Counted from the first letter of the stretch, positions 1 to 11,814 are shown. The stretch: DNA of 64,000 nucleotides from Hysterangium stoloniferum (GCA_015178975.1 WHVD01000087.1:1-64000); one strand, 5' to 3'. Program-made: numbers and translations. Notes: generated by a model from the letters alone, not told the origin.

Positions 1-1191
1 ACGGGCAAGAACCAAACACCTAGGTCTTCATCAGCTCCGAGTAGCTCCATGCCTCGTCAAAAATCCGCTAATTTGGAACCACCCGTAATGTCACTTTGAG
101 GAAGTCTTCGTCGACTCTCCAAGGATCAACTCCTCTGGAGGATCCTTCCGGAGTAGTAGCGGATTCGTCAACGAACATTCCACCCGACCCACCTGAAGAA
201 CGCTCGTCACTCGGGCAGTCGAACGCCCCTGGAGCCAACGTTGAGGCTGGTCGAGCACCCTCGCCTGTTCTCAGGTTCCCTCCGAGACAGGTTATCCTCA
301 AGCAGTTCCTCGGAGGTCATATGATTTATGCTCAGCCCATCGATGTACAATGGGATATGTACTACACCGATCAAATCTCCGAGGATCTGGTTACCCCTTT
401 GTAGAGGAGTACAATACGGATTACCCCATTTTACCAGTGACTGTAGCAGTTTGGTTGGGTCGTTACCAAGCGATCTTATCGGCGCGAGACTTATTCACGC
501 GACCAGGGAACCTCGAGGACTTGACCCGATCGAATTTCCCGAATGGTCGAATGAGGTGACTACCGCTATCGGAAGGAGGAAGAAGAATTCTCAAGCAGGA
601 GGTGTTTTCTCTCTTCCTTGAGGCACTTCGTACGCATGATGATGCGTTGCAGATCCTGCACGTCCTGCTCGGCGGAGATCATGTGTGCCTAAGGTTGACT
701 ACCAGTACATGTACATCTGCATGTTGGAGGAGTCTCTCAATGGAGTCACGCCAAATCTGCCGTTTGCATACTTCACTCTAAGGGGTCGGCTGAGACGAAA
801 TCAAAGAAGACTCGATAAAATGGTTTTTAGAGGTACTCCTCCCCTATAACGACTCGATTCAGGTCCCCGATTCGCCTATCTCCACGACTGATTCATTCAT
901 TCGCAACCTAAATGGGTCTCCAGATACTCGTTTCCTATCTTCTCTCAACCGTCCTGTGATAATGGAGGACTTTCCGCTGGACTTGAGGATGCAGGTGATA
1001 GAACTGCCTTCAAGAAAAGAGGATTGAGGTCTGTGCTCCCTTTCATCAACCTCAGCCGCGTCGACTCCTGAACACGATGGAGATGGAGAGACAAATCGCG
1101 ATGGAATCTGGTCCCATGCCTTTGCAGGGAGATCCTCGCTCTCGCGTCGCGTTTTGAGGGAGTTTCCAACAGCCCTAACGTCGGGAACGAG
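1..1191 (+). pseudogene. 5' part of a degenerate Ty3 chromovirus (upstream of gag core)
   Basis: This stretch leads directly into the gag ORF and holds only short, frame-broken reading pieces (96-404, 350-559, 328-621). They are rich in Pro and Ser at the N-terminal side. The stretch between 404 and 560 seems to continue in a second frame, as expected for a decayed coding region. I recognise no domain. Any 5' LTR or primer-binding site must lie left of the window edge, because none is visible. The assignment to the element rests on position and continuity with the gag at 1192. Confidence 0.45.
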
Positions 1192-3350
1192 GTGACCACT
1201 GTCAGAAATCGATCAGTCGCCAGCAAGGGTCGACCGTCCTTCTCTACAGCGTTCACTGAGGGTATAGCTGGCCCAGTCGCTGGTCGAGGATCGCTGAATC
1301 CAGATGGTCCCCACCATTCTCTGCCGATCACTTCGAATCCCTTCTTGCCATCAGGAGGACCCCCTAGTGATTCATCCGGGAGTTCGAGCACTTCAGACCG
1401 AGGAGGGAACTCGGGACGTGGGGAGCGCCACAATAGAGTGCCTAACACCCCTTTTCGAACTCCGATGCGGTCTCAAGCCAGCACGCTTATTGATGACTTA
1501 CCTAAGGACAAGAAGATCACTCTTAACACCAGCGACCTCAAGATCAAATGGTCTGACCTCCCCGAATACGATGGAGCCCAATCCAAGGCCTTGGACTATA
1601 TCATGGACATCATGAGTCTTGCGGAGATATCAGACTCTTTGAGTGTGATGTTAGGACTCGCTCTGCCAAGACGACTTACGGGAAACGCTAAAGTCTGGTG
1701 GAGCACCCTAGACCGTGAGCATCGTACTGAATTCAGTCAATCTCACGGGTCATTTCTCTGGGGCATTGTGGAAGGATTGCTTGGAACTCGCTGGCGTGAA
1801 TCCTTGGCCTTAGAATGGGAAGCCATGAAATTTCGACAAGTTGGTCACGATCGCGAGACACCCGTCCACTACATCCAACGGAGAGTTAAACTCTATCGTT
1901 TTCTGTACGGGTTCCACCAGGACAGAGGAGATGAGACACGCAGACTCATTCTCACGACTGCCTACGGAATGGCTCTACCTTCTTCAAGGACAACCCATCG
2001 ACGATATCATGAGTTTGCAGACTTATGCTAATAACCTGCAAGAAGCTCTGATTAACGCTTGGGTTCAAACACACCGGGAACGTTATAGGTTCCAGAAACC
2101 GCGCGTAATGTTAGCAGAGGGTCAGGAAGTGGATTTTAGAGTCATCGACGACTTCCCTTCACCTAACCAGGTTCTCGTTAGTGAGACTAACGAGAGAGGC
2201 TCGACGAGAAGGACCGTCCCTGACGTCGCTAATCCAACGCAGGGAAAGCGTCACGGAAAAATGTTCTTCGAGAGGAGTAACAAGAAGAGCGCGGTCAAAC
2301 CCACCAAGGAATGTTGGATATGCGGAAGTCCGGAGCATTTTAAGATAGACTGCCCTCAAGCTGGCAAAATGTCTCATTATGTCTCTATCAACAAATGCTC
2401 CGCACAGGATATGTCGGAGGAAGCTGAGGAGCAAAGGTTATATGAAGCGGTTCATGGACTATCTATACAAGGACAAGTAAATAGCTCTGATGACGAATTG
2501 ACTTTTGTTTCCATTTATGCGCCCCAAGTCGGAGACAAATTAGTAAGGGAGGAAAATCGAACGACTGGTGAAGCTCTTCCGTCTGAAGTTTATGTATCCA
2601 TACTCGCCGCAGATTTCTTCGAAAAGGGAGACCGGCTGAGTGCTCATCGGCAGGACCTTGAAGGCCTGACCGAGAACTACTGTCAGACTGGAGATTCTCA
2701 CGAACAAATCAGTTCGAATTCGCTCTGTTCGCCTGGAGCTGATGTTGACACTTTCCCGTTTGATCCCGGGAACCCCCCCAATTTACTACCATACGAGAAC
2801 TCGGATTCGGAGGACAGCGACAATGATCCAGTATTGGATTCCCCTTCGAAGCATGTTCCTTGCCGAAGTGAGCGCAGGAATGTAAGCTTGTCCCTGCGCA
2901 AGGAAAGTAAAAGGCCTCGAATCCAATACCCTCGTCCCAGTCGTCTGATGAAGGAGGATACTACGATCCTTTATCGAAAACGGGATCCTCCCAGTGGTTA
3001 CTCTAGCATAGGAGTTGCAGCGCTCCATGTTTTCGGTCATGTAGGAACTCCCGATTCACCCGAACGCGTTAAAATTCGAATGGACACGGGAGCGGATCTT
3101 TCCCTTATATCGGAGGAATTCTACAAGGAGCTTCAGGGCATATATAAGTTGAAACAAGGACTCAAGTTACGTCTAATCCAGCTCACGGGTAACGCTAAGG
3201 TTATCGGATATGTTAATATTCCTATTTACCTGGAGGACGACAGTGGAATGTTACTGAAGTTCGCGGCAGAAACTTATGTCGTTAGAGGAATGACGGTGCC
3301 AATTCTTTTAGGGAGAAGACTTTCCATATTAATTATGAAATTGGTACTCT
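1192..3350 (+). pseudogene. Ty3/gypsy gag and aspartic protease, frameshifted
   Basis: A gag capsid-like region runs in one frame from 1192 to about 1975 and continues in the +1 frame, which is open from 1841 to 3352, so a frameshift lies near 1960-1985. A CCHC zinc knuckle (C-x2-C-x4-H-x4-C, reading CWICGSPEHFKIDC) sits at 2312-2353, as in nucleocapsid proteins that bind RNA. A retroviral-type protease motif DTGA lies at 3083-3094, followed by the usual ILLG segment near 3310. Immediately after ILLG the frame is lost: residues like INYEIG appear in another frame at 3328-3350 and stops follow. The gag-protease is therefore recognisable but not intact. Confidence 0.82.
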
Positions 3351-3640
3351 AAGAGATCAGCCGTTGGGATCTAGACTTATTCTCCTGGGACGACAGGGTT
3401 TTATTCCAGCCAGTTCTTCTAAGGAACCTCAACCTTTGACCTTCACCGTCAATAAGGCCCCTTTCGGGAAGCATGAGAAGGAGCAATCCAAACTCACCTC
3501 TCTCCCCGATAAAGGTGTGTGTACTGAAAGAGTCGCGCGAGCCTTGGAGGATTGCACTATCGATCCAGAGTCAGCCAGACTAGTGCCTATTTTGTGTTGA
3601 AGATCTAGAGGGCGATGAATGGATTGTTGAAGGAATTGTA

Positions 3641-6600
3641 TTGCAAAACGAGGACGGTTCGATATTAGCCACACCAATCACGGCAATTTCAAGGAATAGT
3701 GCGGCAGTACCTTTAGCCAATCCATCGCTAACCCCTAAGACTATCCGACGAGGGGAGACAATAGGGATAATTCATGACCCCGCTCGTTGGGCTCACAAGC
3801 CCAGGTCACTCGAGGAGAAAGGTTTAATGGTAGCAGGCGCGACCAAGATCGCACACCTTATCGAAAGTCTCTCTCAACTTGAGGAGGACCGTCAAGTCAC
3901 CTCAGAGAGGCCTAAGCCACCTGTTGAACCAGAGATTGCGGACGATTTCGAACCGCCTGGTCCTAAGACGGCTGCAGTGGCTGATAATGAGAAATTTGCC
4001 TCAGAGGATCTTCACAAGTTAGTCAATTTGGGACCGGATATACCAACGGAGGTCCTGCCACGTCTCAGATCAGTTTTGACTGAGAACATTAAGGCTTTCA
4101 GAGTCGACGGACGGTTAGGGCAAGTGGAATGTAGAGTCCCTGTCCCCTTGAAAGAGGGAGCCCAGCCCATATCCATGCCTATGTTCCCTTCGTCCCCTGC
4201 CAATAGGAGAGTTATAGACGAGCTAAATGGATACCTGGTTTGAACAGGGTGTCATTGAGCCATCTAAAAGCCCCTGGGGAGCGCCAGCCTTTGTAGTATA
4301 TCGCAATGGTAAACTGCGGGTGGTCATCGACTATCGGAAACTTAATCATCTCACTGTTCCAGACGAATTCCCTTTACCACGTCAATCGGAGATCATGCAG
4401 GTGCTGTCGGGGTCAAATGTTCTTTCTTCTTTCGATGCGCTAGCTGGGTTTACTCAATTAGAAATGTTGGAGGACGATAAGCCCAAAACAGCCTTTAGAT
4501 CCCATAGAGGGCTGTGGCAATGTAAAAGGATGCCATTTGGGCTCAGAAACGGCCCTTCCACATTTCAGCGTGTCATGCAAACAGTTTTAGCACCCTACTT
4601 GTGGATTTTTTGTTTAGTCTACATCAATGACATAGTCATATTCTCTAAGAACTGGGATGATCATTTGCTTCACCTGAATCAGGTGCTTGGCGCTATCGCT
4701 TCGGCCGGTATCACTCTCTCTCCCAAGAAATGTTTTATCGGATATAATTCGATATTGTTATTGGGTCATAAAGTATCCAGGTTGGGTTTTTCAACCCACC
4801 AAGAAAAAGTTCATGCTATATTGGAACTGGCCCCACCCACTAAGGTTTCTGACCTACAACAGTTCCTTGGAATGGTCCTTTACTTTTCAGCGTATATACC
4901 ATTCTATTCATGGATGGTGTCCCCTTTATTCTCGCTCCTAAAAAAGGGAACACCCTGGACGTGGACTGCTGAACATGTCCGAGCTTATGAGGATGTTAAA
5001 ACCGCATTAGGATCAGCTCCAGTGCTGGGACATCCAGGTAGTGGGATGCCCTACCGATTGTATACGGACACTTTGGATTTTGCCTTGGGTTGTTGCCTCC
5101 AACAAGTCCAGAAGATGGCTTTAGGAGACTTAGTGGACACTAAAATCTATGCCCAAGCCAAGTTGGCTTTTGACCGTGTGCAGGATGTGCCATCCTTTGT
5201 TCATCGGTACAAAACCAAACAGCCCGAGATTGAGTGGTCGGATTCGTGGGGACCCACTTTTGAGGCGACCGAAGTTACTGTTGAACGAGTCATTGCATAT
5301 TGGAGTCGCACACTGAAAAGTGCTGAGCGTAACTATTCTGCTACTGAATGGGAAGCGTTAGCAGCAAAGGAGGGACTAGTCCACTTTCAACCTTTCATTG
5401 AAGGTGAACATGTTCTGCTCATTACGGACCATGCAGCTCTGAAATGGGCTAGATCTTACGAGAACACTAATCGTCGACTAGCCGCATGGGGGGCGATATA
5501 CGCTGCATTTCCAGGTCTCGAGATTTTTCATCGAGCAGGGAGAGTTCACAGCAACGTGGATCCACTGTCCAGACTCCCTCGGGTACCAGCCTTCGTGAGC
5601 CCTATTAGAGATGACTTGCAGGCTATCACCTCGACCTCTCTGGACAAGAGTACTGAGGAAAAACTATGGAAGGACGAACCCGCTAAGAAGGCGGTCTTCT
5701 CTACCATACTCGATTCTATGGAACCTTTCGGAGTAACTCAAAAGGTCCGACAGTCAGAATGGGATTCTCATAACGCAATAAGGAACGACCAGGAAGACGA
5801 GTCTGACTTCGCATTGCGTCATCCTCAGCTACTAATCAGCATCGAGGAGGGATATATAAAGAAATTTCTAGAGGGTTATTCAAAGGACCCCGTTTTCAGG
5901 AATCTCTACGCTCTAGATACCCCTTCACCCAATGCGGTTGTTACTCCTTCTCACTACTTCGTGGGAGCAAACCGACTCCTGTACTTTCGCGACTCGGACT
6001 GGAAAAGTCGAGTCTGTGTACCCAGAACCATGATTAACTCGATTTTAAGGTTGGTACATGATAACCCTTTTGAGGGAGCACACGCCGGAGGCCAGCGGTT
6101 GTTCAACCTGATGAAAGACTGGTTCTTTTGGCCAAGAATGCTACAAGATTGCGTGTCGTACGCGCATACCTGCGACATCTGCCAAAAAACCAAAGTCGAT
6201 CGCACCGCTCGTCAAGGAGCCCTCAGACCGGCTGACATACCTTTTAGGCCATTCGAGGTAGTTTCTATGGACTTAATCACTGGACTACCCGACTCAGGAA
6301 AGGATTCGTATTTCGCAGTCTTCGTCGCCATTGATAAATTGACGTGTTACACTATTACAATACCTACCTTTTTGAACCTTACGGCTGAAGGATTCGCACG
6401 AATATTTGTCAAACAGGTGGCAAGCCCCTTCGGACTGCCCTCTCGAATAATCTGTGACTGGGATAAGAGATGGACCTGCAGGTTTTGGCAGGAAGTCTGT
6501 AAGATCTATGGTACCACCCTTGCAGTATCTTCGGCTCATCATCCTCAAACAGATGGGCAAACGGAGAATATGAATGCGACCATAGAACAGATGCTTCAAG

Positions 6601-7351
6601 CCTATTGTGCTTCTGCTAAGGAAAGCTGGTCCCAGTGGATTGAGGTAGTCGTTCATGCATACAACTCGACTGTTCACAGTTCCACAAACTACGCCCCGGC
6701 CTTCTTATTAATGGGATACCTTCCAAGAGGAATGTCTCGAGTCCTAGGAGGTGACGAACCCCTAGTTCCTAGAGAACTATCAGACAGCCCTATGGCCGAC
6801 CAATGGATCCTCGAGCTAGAAAATCATCGGCAGATGGCGCGGGATTCAATCGCTCGAGCCCAAGAGATTCAAGCACGAGCGTATAACAAGAAGCAAAGAC
6901 CTGTAGAAGATATCTCTGAGGGAGACTTTGTATTGGTGAACCCCCACTCCCTCGAACTGGTGGAAGTCAAGGGAATGGGGAAGAAACTAATACAAAGACG
7001 GATCGGACCATTCGAGGTCCTTGAGAAATTGAACTCTCAAGTATTTAGGCTTAAGATCCCCCCGGAGTATCCGATGCATCCAGTCATTAATCGGGATCAT
7101 CTGCAGAAATATCAACCCTCTCCTCCCAAGCTAGGTCCAAGACCCCAACTTGAGAACCTAAGAGAGTTGAAATCAGATCATGAAGAATATGAAGTCGAGC
7201 TATTGTTGGACATAGGAAACAGTGAAATCGTCTGCTATTTAGGGTGCGCTGGAAAGGTTATGGACCCGAAGACGATTCGTGGTTAAGCAGCACTGACCTC
7301 AGAAATGCTCCGGCACTTCTGAGGGCGTACAAGGCGCTGTTCAACATTTAA
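3641..7351 (+). pseudogene. Ty3 chromovirus pol: reverse transcriptase, RNase H, integrase, broken chromodomain
   Basis: A linker ORF at 3641-4243 leads into a 1019-codon ORF at 4227-7286. The reverse transcriptase has the FDALAGFTQLE block and the active-site box YIND (4620-4631) where most families have YxDD. RNase H follows, with LITDHAALKWA near 5425. The integrase has the H2C2 zinc finger (HDNPFEGAH to CDICQK, about 6055-6190) and a DDE core with SMDLITGLP, ICDWD and HPQTDGQTEN at about 6265-6580. After an EYEVE segment (about 7186-7200) the reading frame leaves the family, but the -1 frame from about 7238 reads VRWKGYGPEDDSW and runs open to a stop at 7349-7351, so a C-terminal chromodomain is present and split by a frameshift. 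Chromodomains direct integration to marked chromatin. Together with the lesions in gag this element looks dead. Confidence 0.9.
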
Positions 7352-7692
7352 CAGGATATATGCGCTCAAGGAATCATCTATTCTATCATTTATTCCATCT
7401 CTTTCGTAACTTCCTTTCAGAAATATCTCAGTTATTCAGTGAGCCATCTCATTGGCTTTTATTCTCTTTCATTTCTCTATCCCTCCGGTCAATTGGGACA
7501 ACCACTAATTGGCAGCGGACACATTTCCCCAAAACCCGGCCACAATTAATGAATTTTATTTAACGACCAACCGAGTGGAGTTTCAATTCAATATATATAA
7601 AAAAAAAGTACACATAAATTCACATAAATTTTCTTTATCTTTCACACCACGTCCTTCACCTATCTACAGCTTCACCACTCTATCGTGCTATA
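7352..7692. other. AT-rich non-coding stretch after pol
   Basis: There is no gene here. The stretch is T-rich and then A-rich, with a short poly-A run at about 7599-7608. It may be a spacer between pol and the downstream ORF of the same element. I see no clear polypurine tract plus LTR start. Confidence 0.4.
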
Positions 7693-8430
7693 ATGCTCCC
7701 TTTCCAACAAAACAAGCAAGTCCTCCCTAAGTTCAAAAAGGTCCCGCGAGCCCCGACAGCCAGTACATCCACGACCGGCGGGGGATTCATCACCCACGTG
7801 CCTCGTACAGACAATGTCGAGAGCAATTGGGGTACCCAAGAATCAACCCCCCTGTCGACTTTCTCCTTTGGTGATGAGCCGGGGGGAAATACCGGTACGG
7901 ATTGGAGCAAGCTGTTAGGGCCCTCCGTCAGACCGTCATCTGAGGAAGTCGCTGCTATCATGCGGAAGCAGGAAATGTTTATGGAAGAACACAACGCAAG
8001 GAGGCTCACCAGCAAAAGAGAAAGGCGTGCTGAGTATAGAAGTCAACAGGAGGCGAGGGGAGCAAGAGAAGGTGTCCCCTCCAAGCGGCAGCGGCGTGAG
8101 TACAGAGCGCAATTCGGAAACAGAGCTTCTGCACCGATCCTTCCCCCCCCGGGAGAGAAATGGGCCGACTTCGTGGAGACCGATGATAGTGAGGGTGGGA
8201 CGCCTTGCATTAGGACGACGGGAACCAAGAGCTGGAAGGAGAAGGAGGGTACCATCTTTTATGACTGGGAACTACTTCGACGCATTAAGTTGCAACGAAT
8301 AGTTCTTACCCGAGGGGACGGTCAAACGTTGCCCCAGCGAGAAAAGGAATACCGTAGGGGACCAATTGATTTTTCCTCAGATGAGGATGAGGAGGAAGAC
8401 GAGAACAGGAATGGTGTGTATAGCATCTGA
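7693..8430 (+). CDS. Uncharacterised basic/acidic ORF downstream of chromovirus pol
   Basis: This is an intact 245-codon ORF starting at an ATG shortly after the AT-rich spacer. The centre (about residues 85-145) is very rich in Arg, Lys and Glu and probably forms a charged helix. The C-terminus ends in an acidic run of about 12 Asp/Glu residues. No catalytic motif is recognised. Its codon usage and continuity with the pol upstream suggest an extra ORF of the retroelement, or the 5' ORF of a second one, rather than a host gene. Function is unknown. Confidence 0.45.
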   Translation: MLPFQQNKQVLPKFKKVPRAPTASTSTTGGGFITHVPRTDNVESNWGTQESTPLSTFSFGDEPGGNTGTDWSKLLGPSVRPSSEEVAAIMRKQEMFMEEHNARRLTSKRERRAEYRSQQEARGAREGVPSKRQRREYRAQFGNRASAPILPPPGEKWADFVETDDSEGGTPCIRTTGTKSWKEKEGTIFYDWELLRRIKLQRIVLTRGDGQTLPQREKEYRRGPIDFSSDEDEEEDENRNGVYSI

Positions 8431-8511
8431 TCTCTGGGAGAGGATTGCCATGAAGGGTTCCTTCTCCCATCTAAAGTTCGCTTCGTAACCAGCGACCCCA
8501 ACCAAAGACAA

Positions 8512-9309
8512 ATGCGGAGACCGTCATCCAGAGTATGGAGGGGTCACCGCCCTAGTCAACAGTCACTGGAATGCGAACCATCCACGATTCCGGTTCCACA
8601 TCTTTCGCTAACATCGAAGCCCCTTCCCATCATTCACCCTACACACACTCCCTCAGCCCCGATTCTAACGCCTCATTTACCTCCCTCTCCAAAAGCTGTA
8701 CCGGTCCCAACCTCACTTAGGATGTCGAGGCCCCCTCCCATCCTTCACCCGGCACACACTCCCTCAGCCCAACGCGAACCTTCCCCGATTCCAGTCCCAC
8801 GCCTTTCACCAAGGTCGAGGCCCCTTCCCGTCCTTCTTCCGGCACACACTCCCCCAGCCCCGATTCTGGCGCCTCGTCTCTCTCCCTCCCCGAAAGCTAT
8901 ACCGGTCCCGACCCAACTTCCGCCGTCACCGGGTATCCCTCCCGACTCTCCGTATTCATATTGCGTGTCCTTGGGTAGCCCTATCCAGGACCTTCCACCA
9001 GAGCGAATGGATGTCGATTTGGACCCTCCTCCACCGGACGTCATCGATCCCATGGCAAGCAGAAAGGCGAAGGAGATGCAGAAAGCCACCACTCCTCTCC
9101 GAGAACAATCCCCTATTTTCATCCTCGACAGCCCGCTTCCCCTCACTGAGCCCGTATCCACAACTTTCTGGATGCGAGTAGCTGTCAACTACCCTTCTGA
9201 ACAGTTTCCTGTCAGAAGGTGCTATCACAGCTCATGCCAGTACTTCAGCAACCGGTCCTTCAAGGGAGCCTTAAGGGTTGTCGCGGTCTGGCTCCGTTGT
9301 CAGAGATAA
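8512..9309 (+). CDS. Proline/serine-rich low-complexity ORF
   Basis: This 265-codon ORF is dominated by Pro, Ser, Leu and Ala in imperfect repeats. Blocks such as PSPIPVPRLSP and LPAHTP recur, and at the DNA level 8584-8715 is closely repeated at about 8790-8920. No domain is recognised. The C-terminal end overlaps another short ORF (9219-9560), which suggests that one longer reading frame was frameshifted near 9220-9310. It is probably part of the same mobile-element cluster as the ORF at 7693. Confidence 0.4.
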   Translation: MRRPSSRVWRGHRPSQQSLECEPSTIPVPHLSLTSKPLPIIHPTHTPSAPILTPHLPPSPKAVPVPTSLRMSRPPPILHPAHTPSAQREPSPIPVPRLSPRSRPLPVLLPAHTPPAPILAPRLSPSPKAIPVPTQLPPSPGIPPDSPYSYCVSLGSPIQDLPPERMDVDLDPPPPDVIDPMASRKAKEMQKATTPLREQSPIFILDSPLPLTEPVSTTFWMRVAVNYPSEQFPVRRCYHSSCQYFSNRSFKGALRVVAVWLRCQR

Positions 9310-9560
9310 TGGAGGATTTCTATCTCTCCTTTGAGGATCTCGCAGAGGGGAAGAACTTTGCGCGAGCAGCACAGGAGATTAAACTCTCTATGTTCTGGCA
9401 CATCATAGTGGAGCTTCACCATCTGCCCCCAGACTCATCGAATGTCCTCTCTATTGCTGGCTTAGTAGATTTACTCGAGGCCCTCGTCCTGACGCCTCCC
9501 ACAGAGACCACCACACAGCCACACGTTCCTGCCCTGCTGCCCACGTCTTCGTTGGGCTGA
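9219..9560 (+). pseudogene. Short ORF, probable frameshifted continuation of the Pro-rich ORF
   Basis: The ORF is 113 codons. From about residue 30 it has a helical, globular composition (for example EIMEDFYLSFEDLAEGKNF), unlike the Pro-rich ORF it overlaps in another frame. This suggests a C-terminal domain separated from the Pro-rich part by a frameshift. No family is recognised. Confidence 0.3.
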
Positions 9561-9743
9561 CTCCTTGTACAGGAATTCTAGTGATTTGGCTCGGGCGAGA
9601 ATAGCCAAATCTTTCAGAGTAAAAAGGGAACGATGGGGAAACATCATTTTGGACCTTGGGGGATCCTCACAGGAAGCTTGGGGTGGCGTCCCAGATGCTC
9701 TTCGACACCTAGTATAGCACATCCCTTCGAACTGGGGGGCACC

Positions 9744-10387
9744 GTAAAGGGTATGCATATATGCATAATTGGACTAAGGAATAATAGTTGGATTATAGTA
9801 CTTTATGATTTATCTTTTATTTTCTTTCTTTACATTCTTTCTATATTTCGAGCATACCTTTATTTTGTAGTTCGAAGCTTTGTGTATACGTATGGGCACT
9901 CTTGGCGCCAAAACGATAGACACCTTTTACCTAGCAGACACCACCTCGTAAACGACCCAGACGTCGAATAGTGAGAGGTGTCAAGGGTAACGTCTCAACT
10001 ACCTATAAAGGTAGTATTCTCTCGCATACTAATGTACTTTGGACTCGAACCGCGAAGGTCGAGTTCCACTCTAAGGTCTTTGCGCTAGTCGACATTATAG
10101 TCGACTCGCGCTACTATCTCTTTACTCTAGATATTCAGCTTTGCGTTGATTATCTATTTTACATCTAGCTACGAGTTGTACTGTGAAGGTCAACTCTTTC
10201 ATTCTTCCATTCTAGCCGTCAAAGAGCAACTGTACAGTTGCTCTTGTGACGCATAGCGTGTCTTCTTACTAGTACTGCTTGTCTAGTAATCTACGGTATT
10301 GTACTGTACGGTCAATACCTGCTAATAGTAGTTGAATAAACACTATTCTTCGTATATCGAACGGTCAGAATCTATCGACTCTTCACA
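9744..10387 (-). mobile_element. LTR of family F (minus-strand copy), left arm of a large inverted repeat
   Basis: Read on the minus strand the copy starts TGTGAAGAGT at 10387 and ends near 9744 with ATGCATACCCTTTAC. The better-preserved ends of other copies (TGTGAAG...CTTCACA) identify it as an LTR with TG/CA termini. It is about 644 bp. A second copy follows head-to-head. It carries a perfect 22-bp palindrome at 10223-10244. Confidence 0.75.
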
Positions 10388-10972
10388 ACTATTAGCAGGT
10401 ATTGACCGTTCAGTACAATACCGTAGATTACTAGACTGGCAGTACTAGCAAGGAGACACGCAACGCATCACAAGAGCAACTGTACAGTTGCTCTTGATGG
10501 CTAGAATGAAAGAATGAAAGAGTTGACCTTCACGGTACAACTCGTAGCTAGACATAAGATAGATAATCAACGAGAGGCTGAATATCTAAAGTAAAGAGAT
10601 AGTAGCGCGAGTCGACCATAATGTCGACGAGTGCAAAGACCTTAGAGTGGAACTCGACCTTCGCGGTTCGAGTCCAAAGTCTGTTAGTATGCGAGAGAAC
10701 ACTACCTTTATAGGTAGTTGAGACGTTACCCTTGACACCTCTTGCTATTCGATGTCTGGGTCGTTTACGAGGTGGTGTCTGCTGGGTAAAAAGTGTCTGT
10801 CTTTTGGCGCCGAGAGTGCCCATACGTATACACAAAGCTTCGAACTACAAAATAAGGGTATGCTCGAAATATAGAAAGAATGTAAATGAAGAAAATAAAA
10901 AGTAAATAATAAAGTACTATAATCCAACTATTATTCCTCAGTCCAATTATGCATATATGCATACCCTTCACA
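10388..10972 (+). mobile_element. LTR of family F (plus-strand copy), 5'-truncated, right arm of inverted repeat
   Basis: This arm is nearly identical to the reverse complement of 9744-10330. It lacks about the first 57 nt of the LTR and ends ATACCCTTCACA at 10972. It contains a perfect 26-bp palindrome (half-site CAAGAGCAACTGT) at 10471-10496. With its partner it would form a hairpin with arms of about 585 bp and a 57-nt loop. Confidence 0.75.
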
Positions 10973-11066
10973 ATCATAGAGGCTCTAGAAAATGTCAAAT
11001 ACTTTATGTCAAATGCTCTATATTGTGCTATATGCTCTTTAAATGAAAATTATGTACAGAAAACAC

Positions 11067-11091
11067 ATTAGGGGTTAGGGTTAGGGTTAGG
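11067..11091 (+). repeat. Interstitial telomere-type repeat (TTAGGG)n
   Basis: There are about four consecutive TTAGGG units, the first with an extra G. TTAGGG is the telomere repeat of most filamentous fungi. Here it is internal, flanked by mobile-element sequence and about 95 bp right of the LTR inverted repeat. It may have been added at a healed break or carried by an element. Confidence 0.9.
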
Positions 11092-11095
11092 GTCA

Positions 11096-11410
11096 AGGAT
11101 TTCATTCCAAGAGCAGGGAACAAAAAATATGGACTCTATTTCTTCTGATGATTACCTACATACAATCTCCATTATTGAAGACCAGCAGACCCTGCTGCTT
11201 TTGAAGTTTGAAACATTTCATGTTCAAGTAATCCAATGGCTTCTTTGTCAACATCTATGGTGGTGCCAGAGAATGGTAGTACCTAGCTATACTGTATATA
11301 CTACAAGTGCTTTAGTAGGTCTTGAAATAGTTGTGTATGTTTAGGAAGATCCTCAAAAGGTAGACTATCAGGGAATAATTGGATATAGGACTGTTTCAGG
11401 ATATTGTTAA
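11096..11410. repeat. Imperfect direct repeat, copy 1
   Basis: About 310 bp that recur with clear similarity at 11850-12160, including a long identical block (CATTTCATGTTCAAGTAATC). The second copy retains a minus-strand open frame; this one does not. Confidence 0.8.
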
Positions 11411-11814
11411 GATCTAAGCAAAGGGGGCAAAGGAGGCTCTATGTCAGGGGGCCAAGACTCAAAAAAATGTTAAATATTATGTCTTAGAAGTTCTATATTA
11501 TATTGTATGTATGTCTTAAAAAGAAATGAATATTATGTACAGAAAACCTTTTTATTTGCATTAAAACATTTTATACCCTAAGTCTCTTTATAATTCAGCC
11601 TGGGTCATTTTCTGAGTATTCTTTCAGACTGCTTCTCAAATACAGCTTCCTTGCACAGTCCCTCTCCTTTGTGCTTCTGAGCTGGTTGGGGTTTTGGTCT
11701 ATTTAGAGGGAAAATGTGGGGCTCTTGAGTGTCTGCTTCACTGCCTTCACTAAATTCTGGCCCATGCTACATGAAAGTATGAGCATTAATCTATATCATA
11801 TTTTGAAATTGATA

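Noticed and set aside
945..1448. 167-codon minus-strand ORF
   Set aside because: Antisense to the gag region of the chromovirus.
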